Shown: positions 9,101-18,131, counted from the stretch's first letter. The stretch: 64,000 bases of DNA from Gordonia insulae (GCF_003855095.1 NZ_CP033972.1:4030001-4094000); one strand, 5' to 3'. Program-made: numbers and translations. Notes: generated by a model not told the origin, from the letters alone.

Positions 9101-9670
9101 CTACCCCGCCAACAGTCGCAACCCCAACTCCTCCGCCACGTCGTACGAGCCGGGCACCACCGACATCCCGTAGGTCACCAGGGAACCCTCGTGCAGCAGC
9201 AGCAGCTGGTCGCCCACGGCGTCCGGATCGGTGACGCCGGCGTCGGTCGCGATCCGCGTGAACAATTCGAGCATCCAACGCTTCTGTCCGACGATGATCG
9301 GGTACGCGGGGTGGGTGGCGTCGTGGATCTCGGCGTGCGCGTTGATCATGCTGCAGCCATTGGGACTTCGCTCGACGGACCATTGCCGGGTGGCACCGAA
9401 CACAGCGGACAGCTGCGCGGCCGGATCGTCGTCGGCGTCGTCGAGCCGCCGCTGCAGCAAGTCGCGCCAGGAACGGTCGCGTGCACGCAGGTACTCGACG
9501 ACGAGCCGTTCCTTCGATCCGAATCGGTCGTACAGCGTGCGCTTGGTGACGCCGGCCCGCGCCGCAATCGCCTCGACGCCCACGGCGTGAATGCCCTGGT
9601 CGTAGAACAGTTCGGACGCGGCATCGAGGATCACCCGGGCCTTCGGCGTCCAGTCCACATCGGTACTCAC
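9101..9670 (-). CDS. TetR-family repressor of the divergent EamA exporter
   Basis: A 189-residue TetR protein with the helix-turn-helix in the first 55 residues (VEAIAARAGVTKRTLYDRFG) and a C-terminal ligand-binding/dimerisation half. The open frame extends further upstream, but the true start is very likely GTG 9670: TAGTCT (9683-9678 on the minus strand) lies exactly seven bases before it, a leaderless arrangement, and homologs begin at this point. It is divergent from a drug/metabolite transporter and the 37 bases between them hold a perfect ACCGATCGGT dyad, so autoregulation and control of the exporter are likely. Confidence 0.9.
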   Translation of the reverse strand: MSTDVDWTPKARVILDAASELFYDQGIHAVGVEAIAARAGVTKRTLYDRFGSKERLVVEYLRARDRSWRDLLQRRLDDADDDPAAQLSAVFGATRQWSVERSPNGCSMINAHAEIHDATHPAYPIIVGQKRWMLELFTRIATDAGVTDPDAVGDQLLLLHEGSLVTYGMSVVPGSYDVAEELGLRLLAG

Positions 9671-9684
9671 ATGACAAAGACTAC

Positions 9685-9728
9685 ACCGATCGGTAAAGTC
9701 GGCGACCATGCAGACTTCACCGATCGGT
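9685..9728. promoter_or_regulatory. Two identical TetR operators (ACCGATCGGT) at the divergent promoters
   Basis: The palindrome ACCGATCGGT followed by AAA occurs at 9685-9694 and again at 9719-9728, 34 bases apart. The first copy sits between two back-to-back -10 boxes: TAGTCT for the TetR gene (minus strand, 9683-9678) and TAAAGT for the exporter (9694-9699). The second copy lies inside codons 4-7 of the exporter. ACCGATCGGT is a classic core of TetR-family operators. Confidence 0.8.
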
Positions 9729-10673
9729 AAAACCCGGGGCTCGTGGGTGACCGCGTTGCTCGGCACGCTGTTCGTCGTGTGCTGGTCATCCGGCTTCATC
9801 GGCGCGAAACTGGGCGCCGCCGATGCCCCGGTCACCACCGTCCTGATGTGGCGGTTCGTGCCCATCGCCCTCGCACTGACTCTCGTCGCACTGGTGATCC
9901 ACGGACGTCGCACGCCGGAGCGCTACAGCCGGCGCGAATGGGGTACGCAGATCCTGGTCGGCGCGCTGTCGCAGGCGGGCTACACGGTGACCGTGTTCTG
10001 GGCCATCGGGCTCGGCGTCAGTACCGGGACGACGGCGTTGATCGACGGCATCCAGCCTCTCGTGGTCGCCGCGCTCGCCGGACCTCTCCTCGGCGCGGCA
10101 ACCCGCGGGCACCAATGGTGGGGCCTGCTGGTCGGAGCCGTCGGCGTACTGGTGGTGACCTGGACGGATGCGACCGCAGCCACGAGCAGCGCACCCCTGT
10201 GGGGCTACCTCGTACCGCTTGTCGGTATGGGCTGCCTCGTTGCTGCCACCTTCCTGGAACGGCGGTCGGCGCCGACGATGCCGCCCGTCCAGACGCTCGC
10301 GGTCCATTGTGCGACGTCGGCGGTCATCTTCACCGTGGCCTGCCTGGCGACCGGCACCGCGACACCGCCGGCGGATCTCGGGTTCTGGCTGGCCATGCTG
10401 TGGCTGATCGTGTTGTCCACCATCGGTGGCTACGGCCTCTATTGGGTCATGCTCCGGAGGGTCGGCGTCACATCGGTGAACACGCTGATGTTCCTGATGC
10501 CGCCGGTGACCGCGCTCTGGGGTACGGCGATGTACGGCGAACCGTTCACCTGGACAACGGCTCTGGGTCTCACGATGGCGCTGGGAGCGACCTGGGTGGT
10601 GAATCGGTCGCCTGCGGACGAGTCCTCGACCGGCCGGCGGTCGCCACAGCGGACCCTGACGCACTACGCTTAA
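9708..10673 (+). CDS. EamA/DMT-family transporter
   Basis: A 321-residue integral membrane protein with about ten hydrophobic helices in two EamA repeats (the first from about residue 15 to 145, the second from about 160 to 300). It should export a small metabolite or drug; substrate unknown. The ATG at 9708 follows the -10-like TAAAGT by eight bases and has no clear ribosome-binding site, so the message is probably leaderless or nearly so; GTG 9747 is an alternative. Regulation by the divergent TetR through the paired operators is strongly suggested. Confidence 0.88.
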   Translation: MQTSPIGKTRGSWVTALLGTLFVVCWSSGFIGAKLGAADAPVTTVLMWRFVPIALALTLVALVIHGRRTPERYSRREWGTQILVGALSQAGYTVTVFWAIGLGVSTGTTALIDGIQPLVVAALAGPLLGAATRGHQWWGLLVGAVGVLVVTWTDATAATSSAPLWGYLVPLVGMGCLVAATFLERRSAPTMPPVQTLAVHCATSAVIFTVACLATGTATPPADLGFWLAMLWLIVLSTIGGYGLYWVMLRRVGVTSVNTLMFLMPPVTALWGTAMYGEPFTWTTALGLTMALGATWVVNRSPADESSTGRRSPQRTLTHYA

Positions 10674-10705
10674 CCGTTGTTTACATCCATACGTTTGAGG
10701 TGCTC

Positions 10706-11857
10706 ATGACCACCAAGCCGTCCACGGTTCGGCGACGACCGAAGGATCGCAAGGCGCAGATCCTCGAGGCGGCGCGCGCGTTGATCGTCGAGGTCGGGTA
10801 CCCCAAAGTCTCCATGGCCATGATCGCCGACCGCGTCGGCATCACCGCAGGAGCGCTCTACCGGCACTTCGCGAACAAGTCGGTGTTGCTCGGCGCCGTG
10901 ATCGAGCAGAGCTTCGCCGAGGTCACGCCCGCCTTCGGATCGACCACCACCCTCGACCAAGCCTTGGCGGAGAGCTGCGCGCACGCCGTCGCCCACCGCG
11001 ACGTCGGGGTGCTGTGGTGGCGGGAGGCGCGCAATCTGCCGGACGACCGGCGTGATGATCTGCGCGACCGGCTGTATGCCACCAATCGGCAGTACCGCGG
11101 CCTCATCGCAGCCGAGCGCCCACAACTCCCTGACCAACAGACCGAAGAACTGGCGTGGGGGATTCAGGCCATCTTGGCCAGTCCCGGTTCGCACACCTCG
11201 CGGATCGGCGATCCGGAGTACGTCGAGCTGATGACCACGGCGGCTCGACGCATGTGCGCGGTGGAACTGAGTCCGCCGAGCGACCCGCCGTCCCCCGTGT
11301 CTTCCGCGCTGGAACCAGTCTCCAAACGGGAAGCGCTGCTCGGACACGCCATCGTCCTGTTCGGCCGAAACGGATACGAGGCGACGGGCCTCGACGACAT
11401 CGGCGCGGCCGCCGGTGTCTCCGGGCCCAACCTCTACAGCTACTTCGAAAGCAAGGCCGTACTCCTGCAGGTCGCGGTCGAGCGCGGCACCAGCGCCCTC
11501 TGGTTGCTCCTACACCGAGTGCTGCGGGAGAACTCGGATCCGGCGCACGCACTCCCCGAACTCGTCCGTGGATACGCCGAATTGGCCTTGGACAGAACGA
11601 TTCTCACATCACTCCTGCAGACCGAACAGGCCACCCTGGCCGCCGAGTCGCGCGCCCGCCAGCGCGAATACGTCGCAGAATGGACCGCTCTCCTGCAGGC
11701 CATCCGCCCCGACCTCGATGCGACGACGGCACGCATCCTGGTGCACACCGCGCTCAGCATCATCCACACCCTCGCCCAGCTCGATCACCTCCAGGTCAAC
11801 GGATCGTTCCCGGATGATCTGACGGCGATGTGCATGGCGGTCCTGCTCTCGCACTGA
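10706..11857 (+). CDS. Double-module TetR regulator (two fused TetR units)
   Basis: At 383 residues this is twice the length of a normal TetR protein. It contains two separate N-terminal-type helix-turn-helix units: MIADRVGITAGALYRHFANK near residue 45 and DIGAAAGVSGPNLYSYFESK near residue 235, each followed by an alpha-helical ligand-type domain. Such fused pairs occur in actinobacteria next to fatty-acid or sterol genes and would act as a pseudo-dimer. GAGGTG precedes the ATG. The open frame runs into upstream sequence but that part overlaps the EamA gene and is not real. It lies 92 bases upstream of, and co-directional with, the beta-oxidation operon it probably controls. Confidence 0.88.
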   Translation: MTTKPSTVRRRPKDRKAQILEAARALIVEVGYPKVSMAMIADRVGITAGALYRHFANKSVLLGAVIEQSFAEVTPAFGSTTTLDQALAESCAHAVAHRDVGVLWWREARNLPDDRRDDLRDRLYATNRQYRGLIAAERPQLPDQQTEELAWGIQAILASPGSHTSRIGDPEYVELMTTAARRMCAVELSPPSDPPSPVSSALEPVSKREALLGHAIVLFGRNGYEATGLDDIGAAAGVSGPNLYSYFESKAVLLQVAVERGTSALWLLLHRVLRENSDPAHALPELVRGYAELALDRTILTSLLQTEQATLAAESRARQREYVAEWTALLQAIRPDLDATTARILVHTALSIIHTLAQLDHLQVNGSFPDDLTAMCMAVLLSH

Positions 11858-11887
11858 TCCCCCTCGACATCCCCTCCCACTACGCCC

Positions 11888-11917
11888 TTGCCTTGCAAAG
11901 TAAATCCCTGTTAAGGT
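11888..11917 (+). promoter_or_regulatory. Candidate promoter of the beta-oxidation operon
   Basis: TTGCCT at 11888-11893 and TAAGGT at 11912-11917 are separated by 18 bases, in a locally A/T-rich stretch of the gap before the thiolase gene. The -10 fits the actinobacterial TAnnnT form. Confidence 0.45.
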
Positions 11918-11949
11918 GACTGGCATCACTCGGATCGAGAGGATGTGCA

Positions 11950-13143
11950 ATGACCACCACCGTCCACGTCGCGGGCGTAGGAATGATCCCGTTCACCAAA
12001 CCCGGCCGAAGCGGGTCATACGCCGAGATGGGCGAGACCGCAGCCAAGGCCGCACTGGCCGATGCGGGCATCGACTACACGCTCGTGCAGCAGGCCTATG
12101 TCGGCTATGTATACGGCGATTCAACATCGGGGCAGGCCGCGCTCTACGGCCTCGGGCTGACCGGCATCCCGATCGTCAACGTCAACAACAACTGCTCCAC
12201 CGGGTCGTCGGCCCTGTGGCTCGCACGGCAGGCGGTGGAGAACGGCGTCGTCGATTGCGCCCTCGCTCTCGGCTTCGAGCAGATGGTGCCGGGCGCGCTG
12301 GGTTCGGTGTACAGCGATCGGCCCAGCCCGATGGCCCGGCAGGAGAGCCTTCGCGACGAGTTGCAGGGCACCGACCCGAACTCGCCGATGGCCGCCCAGT
12401 TCTTCGGCGGCGCGGGCCAGGCCTACGTCGACGAGTTCGGCGTCGACCCGGCGATCTTCGCGGAGATCTCGGTGAAGGCCCGCAAGCATGCGGCCAACAA
12501 CCCGAATGCGGTCTTCCGTGACCTGCTGACCGTCGAGCAGGTACTCGAGTCGCCGGCGATCTACGGACCGCTCACCCGATTCCAGTGCTGCCCGCCCACC
12601 TGCGGCGCGGCCGCCGCGGTGATCTGTACGCCCGAGTTCGCCACGAAACACGGCATCAAGGCCGATGTCATCATCCGTGCGCAGAGCCTGACCACCGACA
12701 CCGCAAGCACTTTCGAGTCGCGGGACATGCGCCAGGTGATCGGGTACGACATGGCCGCGGCCGCCGCGAACAATGTCTATGAGGCTGCCGGCATCGGACC
12801 CGAGGACATCCACGTCGTCGAACTGCACGACTGCTTCACCACCAACGAGTTCCTCACCTACGAGGCCCTCGGACTCACCCCCACCGGCACGGCGGAGAAG
12901 TTCATCCGCGACGGCGACAACACCTACGGCGGGCGCGTGGTCACCAACCCGTCGGGAGGATTGCTGTCCAAGGGGCATCCGCTCGGTGCCACCGGACTCG
13001 CGCAGTGCGCCGAACTCGTCTGGCAACTACGCGGCCAGGCCGACGCACGCCAGGTCGACGGTGTGAAACTCGCCCTGCAACACAACCTCGGACTCGGTGG
13101 CGCCTGCGTCGTCACCCTGTACCAGAAGGTGGACGCCCGATGA
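11950..13143 (+). CDS. Thiolase-family protein (SCP2-thiolase/lipid-transfer type)
   Basis: A 397-residue thiolase-fold enzyme: NNNCSTGSSAL carries the nucleophilic Cys (about residue 80), HDCFTTNEF and GGLLSKGHPLGATG supply the catalytic His loops, and NLGLGGACVV closes the active site. This is the SCP2-thiolase or lipid-transfer subgroup used for the last, C-C cleaving step of acyl-CoA or steroid side-chain breakdown. GAGAGG precedes the ATG. It is the first gene of a tightly spaced operon (4-base overlap with the next gene) that encodes all other beta-oxidation steps, so it would cleave the 3-ketoacyl-CoA formed by the SDR. Confidence 0.9.
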   Translation: MTTTVHVAGVGMIPFTKPGRSGSYAEMGETAAKAALADAGIDYTLVQQAYVGYVYGDSTSGQAALYGLGLTGIPIVNVNNNCSTGSSALWLARQAVENGVVDCALALGFEQMVPGALGSVYSDRPSPMARQESLRDELQGTDPNSPMAAQFFGGAGQAYVDEFGVDPAIFAEISVKARKHAANNPNAVFRDLLTVEQVLESPAIYGPLTRFQCCPPTCGAAAAVICTPEFATKHGIKADVIIRAQSLTTDTASTFESRDMRQVIGYDMAAAAANNVYEAAGIGPEDIHVVELHDCFTTNEFLTYEALGLTPTGTAEKFIRDGDNTYGGRVVTNPSGGLLSKGHPLGATGLAQCAELVWQLRGQADARQVDGVKLALQHNLGLGGACVVTLYQKVDAR

Positions 13144-13604
13144 GTCTCGACACCACCGCGATCGGTCGGGAGTTCGAGCCGGTCTCACTGCTGATCACCC
13201 GCAGTCGGCTGCGCGCCTTCGCCGAGGCCACCGGTCAACGAGATCCCGTCTACACCGACGTCGATGCGGCGAAGCAGGCCGGCCATCGCGACCTGCCGGT
13301 GCCGCCGACGTTCATGTTCGGCATCGAGCTCGAGGCGCCGAATCCCTTCGCGTTCATGGCGGACCTCGGTGTCGATCTGCGGACCGTGCTGCACGGCGAG
13401 CAGCAGTTCGACTACCACGAGATGGCCTATGCAGGCGATGAGCTCACCGCGACCAGTCGCATCGCCGACATGTACGACAAGAAGGGCGGACTCCTCGACT
13501 TCATCGTCAAGGACACCACGGTGACCAACCAGGACGGCGCGACCGTCGCCGTACTGCGGGGCATCACCGTGGTGCAGAACCGAGCCGGGAAGGATACGAA
13601 ATGA
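13140..13604 (+). CDS. MaoC-like hydratase subunit (N-terminal FAS1-dehydratase type)
   Basis: A 154-residue hot-dog-fold protein of the MaoC N-terminal type (AFAEATGQRDPVYTD, PVPPTFMFGIE). The start ATG overlaps the thiolase stop (ATGA) and its own stop overlaps the next gene in the same way. In actinobacterial catabolic operons this type pairs with a catalytic MaoC protein to make a heteromeric enoyl-CoA hydratase for bulky substrates, and the 4-base overlap with exactly such a partner supports that. It lacks the D..NP..H catalytic signature seen in the partner. Confidence 0.87.
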   Translation: MSLDTTAIGREFEPVSLLITRSRLRAFAEATGQRDPVYTDVDAAKQAGHRDLPVPPTFMFGIELEAPNPFAFMADLGVDLRTVLHGEQQFDYHEMAYAGDELTATSRIADMYDKKGGLLDFIVKDTTVTNQDGATVAVLRGITVVQNRAGKDTK

Positions 13605-14011
13605 CCACCCCCACAATGGACGTCGGCGCCGACCTCCCGGCTTTGGAGGTCGACCCGATCTCGCGGACCACCCTCGCGCTGTTCGCCGGTGCCTCGGGCG
13701 ATCACAACCCGATCCACGTCGACCTCGACGTCGCGAAGAGCGCGGGCCTCGACGACGTGTTCGCCCACGGCATGCTGTCCATGGCCTATCTCGGTCGATT
13801 GCTCACCGATCTCGTTCCGCAGCAGCAACTCCGGTCATACAAGGTGCGGTTCGCCGCCATCACCCCCGTGCACGGACAACCCACCTGTACCGCCACTGTC
13901 ACCTCGACCGACGACGTCAACGGGGAACGGATCGCGACGCTGGAGCTCAAGGTCACCCTCGCCGACGGCACCGTGACCCTCCTCGGCGAGGCGCTCGTCG
14001 CCCTCGACTGA
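13601..14011 (+). CDS. MaoC-family enoyl-CoA hydratase, catalytic subunit
   Basis: A 136-residue hot-dog-fold hydratase with the R-hydratase signature GDHNPIHVD (catalytic Asp and His) near residue 34 and the GMLSMAYLGR helix that follows. It overlaps the preceding MaoC-like gene by four bases and is followed after 42 bases by the SDR, so the enoyl-CoA hydration and 3-hydroxyacyl-CoA oxidation steps are encoded side by side. Confidence 0.9.
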   Translation: MTTPTMDVGADLPALEVDPISRTTLALFAGASGDHNPIHVDLDVAKSAGLDDVFAHGMLSMAYLGRLLTDLVPQQQLRSYKVRFAAITPVHGQPTCTATVTSTDDVNGERIATLELKVTLADGTVTLLGEALVALD

Positions 14012-14053
14012 ACATCGACACCTCCACTCACACAGAAGGAAACACACATCACC

Positions 14054-14881
14054 ATGGGAAAGCTCAACGGAAAGACGGCGATCGTCAGTGGTTCGGGACG
14101 CGGCATCGGCCGCTCCATCGCCCTCAAACTGGCTGCTGAAGGTGCCAACGTCGTGGTCAACGACCTCGACACCGACCCCGCGCAGGCGGTCGTCGACGAG
14201 ATCACCGCGGCCGGCGGCAACGCCGTCATCTGCGCAGGCAACGTCACCGCCCCCGACTTCGGCGACCGCTTCGTCGGGACCGCCACCGGCGAGTTCGGTG
14301 GCCTCGACATCGTCGTCAACAACGCCGGTTACACCTGGGACACGGTCATCCAGAAGATGGGCGACGACCAGTGGGACGCCATCCTCGATGTCCACCTCAA
14401 GGCGCCGTTCCGCATCTTGCGGGCCGCGCAGCCGGTGATCAGCAAGGCGGCCAAGGCGGAGAAGGAATCCGGTATTCGGGTGCAGCGCAAGGTCGTCAAC
14501 ATCTCCTCGATCGCCGGCCTCTACGGCAACGCCGGTCAGGTGAACTACTCGTCGGCCAAGTCCGGGATCGTCGGTATGACGCGCACCCTTGCCAAGGAAT
14601 GGGGTCGGTACAACGTCAACGTCAACGCGGTAGCGTTCGGATTCATCGAGACCCGTCTGACCGAGGTCGCCGCCGACGGCAACTAGACCATCGACATCGA
14701 GGGCCGCGAGATCAAGGTCGGCGTCAACCCGCATCTCCTGGAGGCGATGAAGCAGACCATCCCGCTCGGCCGCGCGGGGACCCCCGACGAGGCCGCCGGC
14801 TCCGTCGTGATGCTCACCTATCCCGAGGCGGACTACGTCAGCGGCCAGATCATGGTCACCGGCGGCGGATACGAGGGATAG
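14054..14881 (+). pseudogene. SDR-family 3-hydroxyacyl dehydrogenase interrupted by an in-frame TAG
   Basis: Short-chain dehydrogenase with NAD-binding SGSGRGIGR (residues 12-20), NNAG (89-92), catalytic Ser151/152, Tyr165 and Lys169. Codon 211 (14684-14686) is TAG, yet the same frame continues for 64 more residues with a normal SDR C-terminus (IPLGRAGTPDEAAGSV, YVSGQIMVTGGGY) to a true TAG at 14879-14881. Intact length would be 275 residues. The interrupted product keeps the catalytic residues but lacks the last helices and strand that close the substrate and NAD sites. It lies between the hydratase and acyl-CoA dehydrogenase genes of the beta-oxidation operon, where it would oxidise 3-hydroxyacyl-CoA. 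A recent nonsense mutation, a sequencing error or readthrough are all possible. Confidence 0.85.
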
Positions 14882-14891
14882 GACGACCCGA

Positions 14892-16046
14892 ATGCCCTCC
14901 ACCACCTATCGGTCGCCCTGGCGGGACGACGAGACCACCGCACTCGGCGAACTCGCCGACAAGTTCTTCGCCCGCGAGATCATCCCGAACCGGGAGCGAT
15001 TCGAACAGCAGCACTTCGTAGACCGCGACGTGTGGACCAAGGCCGGGGACATCGGACTGCTCTGCTGCTCCATCCCCGAGGAGTACGGCGGTGGTGGAGG
15101 GACATTCACCCACGACCTCGCAGTGTTCGAAGCCCAGGCCCGCGCGTTGGACACCGGATTCGGCAACGCGGTGCACAGCGGCATCGTCGCGCACTACATC
15201 CTGGCGTACGGCACCGAGGAGCAACGTCGTCGCTGGCTGCCTCGGATGGCGTCCGGAGACACCATCGCCGCGGTGGCGATGACCGAACCGGGTGCCGGTT
15301 CGGATCTGAAGAACATCAAGACGACGGCGATCCGCGACGGGGATCATTGCGTCGTCAACGGATCGAAGACGTTCATCTCCAACGGTTCCCAGGCGGACCT
15401 GATCGTCGTCGTCGCCAAGACCGACCCGTCCGCGGGGGCCAAAGGTGTCTCGCTGGTTGTTGTGGAAACCGCGGATGCGCCCGGATTCACCCGTGGTCGC
15501 ATCCTCGACAAGGTGGGCCAGCAGGCCGCCGACACCTCCGAACTCTCCTTCGAGGACGTCCGGGTCCCGGCGGGCAACCTACTCGGAGGCGAGGAGGGTC
15601 GCGGATTCGGTCAGCTGATGACGCAGCTCGCACAGGAACGACTGATCATCGGTGTCACAGCGGTCGCGACGATGGAAGCGGCGGTCGCCGAGACCGTCGC
15701 CTACACCAAGTCGCGTAACGCCTTTGGGCAGACGATCTTCGACTTCCAGAACACGAAGTTCGTTCTCGCCGAATGCGAGACACTTGCGCACGCGTGTCGG
15801 GTGTTCATCGACTCCTGCATCGACCGCCACCTGAACGGACAGCTCGACGGCACGACCGCCGCGATGGCGAAATGGTGGCTCACCGAACAGCAGTGCCAGG
15901 TGATCGACCGATGTGTCCAGCTTTTCGGTGGCTACGGCTACATGCGCGAGTACCCGATAGCGCGTATGTATGCCGATGCACGCGTACAGAAGATCTACGG
16001 CGGCTCCAATGAGGTCATGAAGGATCTCATCGCGCGCGCCTTGTGA
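14892..16046 (+). CDS. Acyl-CoA dehydrogenase
   Basis: A 384-residue FAD flavoprotein with the family signatures AMTEPGAGSDL (about 130-140), the acyl-CoA dehydrogenase middle domain, and the C-terminal FGGYGYMREYPIARMYAD and IYGGSNEVMK blocks; the Glu in SNEVM is at the usual catalytic position of the long-chain/FadE group. It starts ten bases after the SDR true stop. It would introduce the alpha,beta double bond that the MaoC pair hydrates. Confidence 0.93.
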   Translation: MPSTTYRSPWRDDETTALGELADKFFAREIIPNRERFEQQHFVDRDVWTKAGDIGLLCCSIPEEYGGGGGTFTHDLAVFEAQARALDTGFGNAVHSGIVAHYILAYGTEEQRRRWLPRMASGDTIAAVAMTEPGAGSDLKNIKTTAIRDGDHCVVNGSKTFISNGSQADLIVVVAKTDPSAGAKGVSLVVVETADAPGFTRGRILDKVGQQAADTSELSFEDVRVPAGNLLGGEEGRGFGQLMTQLAQERLIIGVTAVATMEAAVAETVAYTKSRNAFGQTIFDFQNTKFVLAECETLAHACRVFIDSCIDRHLNGQLDGTTAAMAKWWLTEQQCQVIDRCVQLFGGYGYMREYPIARMYADARVQKIYGGSNEVMKDLIARAL

Positions 16047-16081
16047 TTCGTCCAGGACTCGACCCCGATTGAGGAGCCCCC

Positions 16082-17599
16082 ATGTATCTCACCCAGCCAC
16101 TCCACCGCAACGTCCAACTACAACCCGACGCCATCGCCACCATCTGCGGCGATCGCTCGTTCACCTTTGCCGAGATGTGTTCGCAGGTAGCTTCTCTCGC
16201 CGGCGGCGTACGTGAGCTGGGCGTCGAGTCGGGTGACCGCGTCGCGATCCTGTCGCTGAACTCGGATCGCTACATGCACATGATCGTGGCCGTCGCGTGG
16301 GCCGACGCGGTCATCGTGCCGGTGAACACGCGCTGGAGCACCAAGGAGATCGCCTACTCCCTGGTCGAGGCCGACGTGCGCGTTCTCGTGGTCGACGACG
16401 CGTTCAGCGAGTTGGTCGGTGAACTGCGGTCACAGTGTCCGGACCTGGACACGGTCGTCCACTGCGGTGACGGGGCGACACCCGCAGGCATGGTCTCCTA
16501 TGCGCAGATCGCCGGGGCCGAACCGATTCCGGACGCGCGGCGCGGCGGCGACGAGCTGGCCGGGATCTTCTACACCGGTGGGACCACCGGATTTCCGAAG
16601 GGCGTCATGCTCAGCCATCGGAATCTCTTCGCGTCGGCCATGGGCTCGGCGGCCAGCGGCGCGTGGTCGACGAGGGGACGAGTGCTGCATGTCGCGCCGA
16701 TGTTCCACCTCGCCGACCTGGCCTCCACCATCGGACACATGCTGCTCGGCGGCACGCACGTGATCATCCCGGGCTTTGATCCGGTGGCCACGATGACAGC
16801 GATCGCGGAGCAGGGGGTCACCGACGTCCTTCTGGTGCCGACGATGATCCAGATGACCGTCGACCACCCGCGGTTGGGGGATTTCGACCTGTCCGGCCTG
16901 CAGGTTCTGATGTACGGGGCGTCGCCGATCTCCGAGGCACTCCTCGAGCGCGCCCGCAGCGCCTTCCCGTCCGCCCGGTTCCTGCAGGCGTACGGCATGA
17001 CCGAACTGTCACCGGTCGCGACCCTGCTGACCGACGACGATCACCGGGATCCGGTGCGTCGACGTTCCGCAGGCCAAGCGGCACCACAGTCGCTCGTGAA
17101 GATCTTCGACCTCGATGGAAACGAGGTCCCGCGAGGGGATTTCGGAGAGATCGTGGTGTCGGGCGAGCACGTGATGCTCGGCTACTGGAAGAAGCCGGAC
17201 GAGACCGCAGGCGCAGTCCGCGACGGCTGGATGCACACCGGCGATGGCGGCATCATGGACGATGCCGGCTATGTCTTCGTCGCCGACCGGATCAAGGACA
17301 TGATCATCTCTGGTGGCGAGAACGTCTACTCGATCGAGGTCGAGAACGTCATCGCCAAGCACCCGTCGGTTCTGCAGTGTGCGGTGATCGGGGTACCCGA
17401 CGATCAGTGGGGCGAGCGCGTGCACGCTGTGGTGTCTCTCAAGCCCGGTGCCACACTGTCTCTCGACGAACTGCGTGAGCACAGCAAGGCCGAGATCGCC
17501 GGCTACAAGGTGCCTCGCAGCCTGGAGATCGTGGAGGCGTTCCCGATGTCGGGCGCCGGTAAGATCCTGAAACGCGAGCTACGCAAGGCCACGGTGTAA
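16082..17599 (+). CDS. Acyl-CoA synthetase (AMP-forming, FadD-like)
   Basis: A 505-residue adenylate-forming ligase with the P-loop FYTGGTTGFPKGVM (about 160-173), YGMTELSPV, the hinge motif WMHTGDGG and DRIKDMIISGGENVY, and the C-terminal catalytic Lys in GAGKILKRELR. It activates a carboxylic acid as the acyl-CoA and is the last gene of the operon (35 bases after the dehydrogenase, GAGGAG before the ATG). With it the operon encodes a full cycle: activation, dehydrogenation, hydration, oxidation and thiolysis. Confidence 0.93.
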   Translation: MYLTQPLHRNVQLQPDAIATICGDRSFTFAEMCSQVASLAGGVRELGVESGDRVAILSLNSDRYMHMIVAVAWADAVIVPVNTRWSTKEIAYSLVEADVRVLVVDDAFSELVGELRSQCPDLDTVVHCGDGATPAGMVSYAQIAGAEPIPDARRGGDELAGIFYTGGTTGFPKGVMLSHRNLFASAMGSAASGAWSTRGRVLHVAPMFHLADLASTIGHMLLGGTHVIIPGFDPVATMTAIAEQGVTDVLLVPTMIQMTVDHPRLGDFDLSGLQVLMYGASPISEALLERARSAFPSARFLQAYGMTELSPVATLLTDDDHRDPVRRRSAGQAAPQSLVKIFDLDGNEVPRGDFGEIVVSGEHVMLGYWKKPDETAGAVRDGWMHTGDGGIMDDAGYVFVADRIKDMIISGGENVYSIEVENVIAKHPSVLQCAVIGVPDDQWGERVHAVVSLKPGATLSLDELREHSKAEIAGYKVPRSLEIVEAFPMSGAGKILKRELRKATV

Positions 17600-17744
17600 C
17601 GGGCGCCATCAGGCGGGAGGCGCCGATGGGCGGTGATGGCGTCGGAGGACCCGAAGCCGTCGGGGCGCGATGGAACGACAAGTCGCGCAGGCGCCTTGAG
17701 CGTTCACGCGTCGGCCATCGGGCCGAGCGCGTAAGTTCGCACTC

Positions 17745-18131
17745 ATGCTGGACCACGTCGCGCTGCAGTGTGCCGATCCCGCCGGCGCCGCCGAGTTCTA
17801 CACGACTGTCTTCGCCGCCCTCGGGGTGCGCGAGGCCATGCGCTACGAGCGCGATGGGGGACCGGTGATCGGACTCTCCGGCGCCGACGGCTTTCCTCAC
17901 CTCTGGGTCGGTCCACTCGACGACACGGGGGATCGCCCGATTCACCTTGCCCTCACCGCCCCGAGTCGTGCGGCCGTCGACGCGGTGCTCGCGGCGGCCC
18001 GCACCGCGGGCGCGACGATCCTCCACGAACCCCGGGTGTGGCCCGAGTATCACCCCACCTACTACGGGGTGTTCCTGCGCGACCCCGACGGCAACAACGT
18101 CGAGGCGGTGCATCACGGGTTCGACGGCTGA
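17745..18131 (+). CDS. VOC-family (glyoxalase/dioxygenase superfamily) protein
   Basis: A 128-residue single-domain VOC protein: LDHVALQCADPAGAAEFYTTVF at the start supplies the first metal His, and the C-terminal GVFLRDPDGNNVEAVHH block supplies the last Glu and the usual edge strand. TAAGTT (17732-17737) lies seven bases before the ATG and no ribosome-binding site is visible, so the transcript is probably leaderless. Substrate unknown. Confidence 0.88.
   Translation: MLDHVALQCADPAGAAEFYTTVFAALGVREAMRYERDGGPVIGLSGADGFPHLWVGPLDDTGDRPIHLALTAPSRAAVDAVLAAARTAGATILHEPRVWPEYHPTYYGVFLRDPDGNNVEAVHHGFDG

Noticed and set aside
7599..9677. A 692-codon minus-strand frame under the SNF2 gene
   Set aside because: Antisense to a well-supported helicase gene and without recognisable protein features; only the TetR gene at 9101-9670, in another frame, is real on that strand.
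9743..10705. Upstream extension of the double-TetR gene into a 704-residue fusion
   Set aside because: The extension overlaps the EamA transporter in another frame; GAGGTG before ATG 10706 marks the true start.
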